Source of the DNA: a virus
IMG/VR virus record: IMGVR_UViG_3300013231_000003
Span: 1-21,342 of that record
Length of the DNA stretch: 21,342 nucleotides
Direction: 5' to 3' (one strand)
Shown here piece after piece: positions 21,260-21,342 of this stretch. The translations under genes and the position numbers were made by a program. Each line of letters opens with the position of its first letter. Within the stretch, counting starts at the first letter, position 1. The notes under the pieces were generated by a model that did no database searches, was not told the origin of the DNA, and saw only the letters and a program-made list of their open reading frames with translations.

Positions 21260-21342
21260 TAAAATAATCCTGCTGCTTGTGCGCCACCGAGTGCGCTAAG
21301 TCCGGCGATACCCAAGCCTGCCACTTGCTGGTACGGCGGAGC
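21259..21342 (-). CDS. C-terminal fragment of a gene cut by the right edge
   Basis: Only the last 27 residues are in the window: APPYQQVAG, then LGIAGLSALGG, then AQAAGLF. The stop TAA overlaps the ATG of the 682-residue gene (TAATG). The Ala/Gly-rich end is typical of phage virion proteins. Identity cannot be judged from this. Confidence 0.6.
   Translation of the reverse strand, partial: APPYQQVAGLGIAGLSALGGAQAAGLF

Noticed and set aside
1-21342. CRISPR array, tRNA, integrase, transposase
   Set aside because: No evenly spaced long repeats, no cloverleaf-like sequence and no recombinase motifs were seen by eye; very divergent ones could be missed.

Overview
The window is a segment of a tailed double-stranded DNA phage genome, most likely an uncultured marine phage, possibly short-tailed. 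The evidence is a compact phage-type replication module (family A DNA polymerase with Leu at the position equivalent to E. coli Phe762, archaeo-eukaryotic-type primase, UvrD-like helicase, SNF2-like helicase, Cas4-like nuclease, SSB-like protein), a DUF3310 protein, a free HNH endonuclease, two 2-oxoglutarate oxygenases and very long virion-type proteins. No integrase, tRNA, rRNA, RNA polymerase or CRISPR array is visible. The link to alphaproteobacterial hosts or HMO-2011-like phages is only a guess.

Layout, left to right. 1-230 is non-coding, with short direct repeats, an all-A/T tract and GC-rich dispersed repeats. 231-740 (minus) is a coupled cassette of three very small proteins behind a promoter and a perfect 18-bp palindrome whose core matches the bacterial chromosomal parS site. 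815-3455 (minus) is a coupled five-gene operon: two small proteins, a 257-residue unknown and two oxygenases. 3528-3955 (plus) holds two small unknowns. 3955-5583 (minus) holds a Cas4-like nuclease, a zinc-ribbon microprotein, a 27-residue membrane peptide and an HNH endonuclease, divergent from a small plus-strand gene (5645-5908). A strong minus-strand terminator at 5911-5936 closes the replication region.

6027-13351 (minus) is the replication module, transcribed from 13.4 kb leftward: coiled-coil protein, SSB-like protein, an internal terminator, primase, UvrD-like helicase, zinc microprotein, DNA polymerase, then a ribbon-helix-helix protein with its own promoter, a 56-residue protein, DUF3310 and one more small gene. 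A SNF2-like helicase (13443-14894, plus) is divergent from this module. 14891-21342 (minus) is a virion module: a 1438-residue protein with a muramidase-like domain, a 682-residue virion-type protein and the C-terminal end of another gene cut by the right edge.

Most genes overlap their neighbours by 1-17 bases (ATGA, TAATG, TGATG junctions), so translational coupling is the rule. Several promoters look like host sigma70 promoters, which fits the absence of a phage RNA polymerase in this segment. The most unusual signals are the parS-like palindrome at the start of a microprotein operon, the iteron-like repeats beside an A/T tract 0.7 kb away, and a family of dispersed GC-rich repeats built from a 7-bp unit that lies both inside and between genes.
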